DNA from: Gemmatimonadaceae bacterium
GTDB lineage: Bacteria; Gemmatimonadota; Gemmatimonadetes; Gemmatimonadales; Gemmatimonadaceae
Assembly (NCBI GenBank): GCA_013361745.1
Contig: JABFXM010000247.1
Coordinates: forward strand, 1-6,174
Direction of reading: 5' to 3'
DNA length: 6,174 nt
Shown here in pieces: positions 4,502 through 6,174 of this stretch. Each line of letters opens with the position of its first letter. Within the stretch, counting starts at the first letter, position 1. Below the pieces are notes generated by a model that searched no databases, was not told where the DNA came from, and worked only from the letters and a program-made list of their open reading frames with translations. The position numbers and the translations under genes were made by a program.

Positions 4502-5149
4502 ATGGCACTTCGCGAGTTCAACGACCAAGAGGGCCGGGCGTGGCGCGCCTGGGACGTCACCGCGGAGAAGCTCCATCCGGCGACGCGCGCCGAGGATTAC
4601 ATGCGCGACTATCTCGACGGCTGGCTCGCCTTCGAGTCCGCCGACGGATCGTCGAAGTGCCGCCTCACGCCGATCCCGCGCAACTGGGCGACCGCGACGG
4701 ACGACCGGCTGCGCGAATGGCTTCGCGCCGCGTCGCCGGTGCGCGGCGATCGGATCTCCGGTCCGCATGGGCGCACCGCCGCCGAGATCATCGCCGAGGC
4801 AGAAGCGGCGGCGGCGAGCGTCGGCGGTGTCGCGTCGCAAGGACGCGACATCGAAGTGCCGGCCCAGCGCGCCGCGCCGGGCGACCGCGGCGCAGCGCGC
4901 ACCTTCCGTTGCCCGGGGGGCCGCTACTGGAGCGTCGCCGAAGGGGGTGGCCCGGAGACGCCCGGCGGGGGTGCGCGCCGGGTGCTCCGCTTCACGGCGG
5001 GCAACCGGAATCTCGACCTGCACGACTGGCCCGCCGACTGGATGAATCTGCCGGACGCCGAGCTCGCGCACCTTCTGGGGACGCGCTTCCCGCGCCGCGC
5101 GGGTCAGCCCAATCCGACGCCATTCCGTCGCCGCGCCGGCGACATGTAG
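4502..5149 (+). CDS. Uncharacterised protein with two copies of a W/FES/P..W domain
   Basis: No named family is recognised. The 215-residue product starts at ATG 4502 (MALREFNDQEGR), preferred over ATG 4424 because that would translate through the CRP-like palindrome and the -24/-12-like site. The sequence shows an internal duplication. Copy A (about 5-75) has G11-RA-W14, WLAFES (41-46), P59-RN-W62 and DDRLREWL (67-74). Copy B (about 134-192) has G140-RY-W143, VLRF (161-164), WPADW (176-180) and LPDAELAHLL (183-192). An Ala-rich helix (about 92-106) and a Gly/Arg/Ala-rich linker join them. There is no signal peptide or membrane segment, so it is likely cytoplasmic. The convergent neighbour at 5203-5418 is a single-copy relative. 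Function is unknown; this type of small domain may be lineage-restricted (inference). Confidence 0.82.
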   Translation: MALREFNDQEGRAWRAWDVTAEKLHPATRAEDYMRDYLDGWLAFESADGSSKCRLTPIPRNWATATDDRLREWLRAASPVRGDRISGPHGRTAAEIIAEAEAAAASVGGVASQGRDIEVPAQRAAPGDRGAARTFRCPGGRYWSVAEGGGPETPGGGARRVLRFTAGNRNLDLHDWPADWMNLPDAELAHLLGTRFPRRAGQPNPTPFRRRAGDM

Positions 5150-5163
5150 CGCGAGGACGGTCG

Positions 5164-5192
5164 CTGACGAACGCGCGGGGGCCGCGCGTCAG
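5164..5192. terminator. Hairpin between two convergent paralogous genes
   Basis: CGCGCGG (5172-5178) pairs with CCGCGCG (5182-5188) around loop GGG. It is extended by CTGA (5164-5167) with TCAG (5189-5192) across a 4-nt bulge. It lies in the 53-bp gap between convergent stops and could end transcripts from both sides. There is no T tract, so the mechanism is unclear. Confidence 0.5.
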
Positions 5193-5202
5193 TCGCGAGC
5201 CG

Positions 5203-5418
5203 TCAGGCGCTCCAGCTCAGGGCGAGCAGCTCGTCGTTGGAGAGCAGTGCCCAGTCGTCCGGGAAGCATCGCACGCGGCGCATGGTCGTCTCGGATTCGA
5301 AGACGAGCGAACGACGGCGGTCGTAGTAGACACCCGAGAGCTCGTAGACGAGCCAGTGCGTCCCATCCGGGGCGACGACCCGACGCGCGGCGCCGGCGAT
5401 CTGTCGTTCGATGACCAT
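5203..5418 (-). CDS. Uncharacterised 71-residue protein, single-copy W/FES/P..W domain
   Basis: Starts at ATG 5418 (MVIERQIAGAARR) and ends at TGA 5203. Residues line up with both halves of the convergent 4502-5149 protein: G19-TH-W22, SLVFES (37-42), RRVRCFPDDW (47-56) and LLSNDELLAL (58-67). The shared pattern is an N-terminal G-x-x-W strand, a hydrophobic-F-E-S strand, a basic stretch leading to P-x-x-W, then a short acidic-Leu helix. No transmembrane segment or signal peptide is present. The ribosome-binding site is poor. A longer in-frame extension upstream to 5853 exists but runs antisense through the better-supported 5587-5889 gene and lacks domain pattern, so the short start is preferred. 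Function is unknown. Confidence 0.75.
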   Translation of the reverse strand: MVIERQIAGAARRVVAPDGTHWLVYELSGVYYDRRRSLVFESETTMRRVRCFPDDWALLSNDELLALSWSA

Positions 5419-5546
5419 GAGGGGACGGGGACAGCGACCGGAGGACGCGCCCACTGAGCGGGATCGGAAGCGAAGATGCGAGGACGCGAGCGAAGCTCCG
5501 CGGATTCGCGCCGCCGCGCAGCAGAGCACGATCCGAGCCATGGGTC

Positions 5547-5576
5547 TTGACGTTCTCGCCGGCGCTGACCGATAGT
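5547..5576 (+). promoter_or_regulatory. Sigma-70-like promoter candidate for the 5587 gene
   Basis: TTGACG (5547-5552), 18-nt spacer, GATAGT (5571-5576, 4 of 6 matches to TATAAT). Start of transcription would fall only a few bases before ATG 5587 and after most of the AGGTGA ribosome-binding sequence (5577-5582). The mRNA would then be almost leaderless, or another promoter is used. Confidence 0.25.
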
Positions 5577-5586
5577 AGGTGACGCC

Positions 5587-5889
5587 ATGTCCAACGACAT
5601 CGACCGCATCGTCCGGGAATGCTTCCGCGAGCTCGCTCGTGCGTCGGAGCTCGGGGCCGTCACCCCGGGCGCCGAGGCGGTGCTGTACGAGTACGTCCGC
5701 TACTGGATGGCGCTCGGCGCGCCGCGCGACCGCGTGCTGGCGCGCTGCGAGGGACTGATCAAGCGCGCGACGGAGCGAGTGCGTCCCGAGGACGTGTCGG
5801 CGAGCGACGGCGAGAAGCTGTGTCGCGAGCTCGTCGAGCGCTGCGTGCATCACTACGCGGGGCTCTCGACCCTCCGCCAGGTCGACTAG
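5587..5889 (+). CDS. Hypothetical 100-residue helical protein
   Basis: No family recognised. ATG 5587 is preceded by AGGTGA at 5577-5582, 4 nt away. The product appears all-helical. Helix 1 is DIDRIVRECFRELARASEL (4-22), followed by VTPGAEAVLYEYVRYWMALG (25-44), then DRVLARCEGLIKRATERVRP (48-67), and DGEKLCRELVERCVHHYAGL (73-92). Spacing of hydrophobics suggests a small helical bundle, perhaps a regulatory or interaction protein. It contains three Cys (13, 54 and 78, approximately, plus one near 85) but no CxxC metal motif. The TAG stop abuts a large hairpin. It is divergent from the 5203-5418 gene across a 168-bp gap and convergent with argF. Confidence 0.78.
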   Translation: MSNDIDRIVRECFRELARASELGAVTPGAEAVLYEYVRYWMALGAPRDRVLARCEGLIKRATERVRPEDVSASDGEKLCRELVERCVHHYAGLSTLRQVD

Positions 5890-5922
5890 CGCGGACCGCG
5901 CCGCGGCGGCCGCGGTCCGCGC
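5889..5922. terminator. Perfect 12-bp hairpin between convergent genes
   Basis: GCGCGGACCGCG (5889-5900) pairs perfectly with CGCGGTCCGCGC (5911-5922) around a 10-nt loop. The stem starts at the last base of the TAG of the 5587 gene and ends 9 bp before the argF stop. It probably serves as a bidirectional terminator or mRNA end, although no T tract follows on either strand. Confidence 0.7.
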
Positions 5923-5931
5923 GTCGCCTCG

Positions 5932-6174
5932 TCAGAGCTTCTCCCCTCCCATCAGCACCGCCATGATCGCCTTCTGGATGTGGAGGCGGTTCTCCGCCTC
6001 GTCCCAGACGCGGCTCTGCGGTCCCTCGATCACGCTCTCGGTGACTTCCTCACCGCGATGCGCGGGGAGACAGTGGAGGAAGATCGCCTCCTTCGACGCG
6101 CGCTTCATCAGCGCATCGTCCACCTGAGATCCCGCGAACGCCTTCTCGCGGATCTTCTGCTCCTCCTCCTGCCC
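5932..6174 (-). CDS. argF: Ornithine carbamoyltransferase, C-terminal 80 residues (5' end outside window)
   Basis: OTC converts ornithine and carbamoyl phosphate to citrulline in arginine synthesis. The open frame enters at 6174 as [13 protein letters not shown] and ends at TGA 5932. It contains the diagnostic C-terminal active-site block [20 protein letters not shown], whose HCLP Cys binds the ornithine side chain, followed by [21 protein letters not shown], the standard final helix. The HCLPA motif distinguishes OTC from aspartate carbamoyltransferase. The catabolic (arcB) form cannot be excluded from this fragment alone. The 5' part, promoter and any ArgR site are outside the window. Confidence 0.95.
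   Translation of the reverse strand, partial: GQEEEQKIREKAFAGSQVDDALMKRASKEAIFLHCLPAHRGEEVTESVIEGPQSRVWDEAENRLHIQKAIMAVLMGGEKL

Noticed and set aside
3907..4560. Minus-strand frame spanning the peroxiredoxin start and the intergenic region
   Set aside because: Out of frame with the peroxiredoxin and without any motif; crosses the regulatory region.
5419..5853. Upstream extension of the 71-residue minus-strand protein to 216 residues
   Set aside because: The extension is antisense to the better-supported 5587-5889 gene, and the domain pattern starts only near Met 5418.
1..6174. Mobile elements, CRISPR arrays, tRNA or rRNA genes
   Set aside because: No transposase motifs, terminal inverted repeats, regularly spaced repeats or RNA-gene signatures were found.

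Overview
This is GC-rich bacterial chromosomal DNA (roughly two thirds G+C). It carries housekeeping, antioxidant and small lineage-specific genes. No insertion sequences, phage genes, CRISPR, rRNA or tRNA are visible. Gene content, codon use, a recurrent GTTAGGC word and a family of small W/FES/P..W proteins suggest Gemmatimonadota or a close relative. That assignment is inference, not proof.

Layout. (1) 1-2921, minus strand: a compact run in the order gcvT, mogA/moaB-like gene, sigma-54-dependent activator. The gcvT stop and mogA start are 4 nt apart, and mogA and the activator overlap by 4 nt (GTGA). The activator runs off the left edge. (2) 3064-3672, minus: an FMN-binding split-barrel (pyridoxamine-phosphate-oxidase-like) stress protein. 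(3) 3756-4229, minus: a BCP/PrxQ-type peroxiredoxin whose peroxidatic cysteine codon is TGA, so it is probably a selenoprotein. (4) 4230-4501: a divergent regulatory region with a CRP-like palindrome and two sigma-54-like sites. (5) 4502-5149 plus and 5203-5418 minus: two convergent genes of one uncharacterised small-domain family, two copies in the first and one in the second. (6) 5587-5889 plus: a 100-residue helical protein of unknown function. (7) 5932-6174, minus: the C-terminal end of ornithine carbamoyltransferase (argF). Strong hairpins separate most units, at 2992-3028, 3692-3731, 5164-5192 and 5889-5922.

The most interesting signals are two in-frame stop codons inside otherwise intact conserved proteins. 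The UGA in the peroxiredoxin falls exactly at the catalytic Cys and is followed by hairpins with bacterial-SECIS geometry, which points to selenocysteine. The UAG in gcvT falls at the junction of its two domains. It overlaps a Shine-Dalgarno sequence placed 6 nt before a GTG codon, so it may be a split gene, a nonsense mutation or a sequence error. UAG and UGA both serve as ordinary stops elsewhere in the window, so neither is globally reassigned. Other points are a sigma-54 activator whose receiver domain has lost its phospho-acceptor Asp, and the dispersed (C/G)GTTAGGC motif, which sits inside genes and even supplies the gcvT stop codon.
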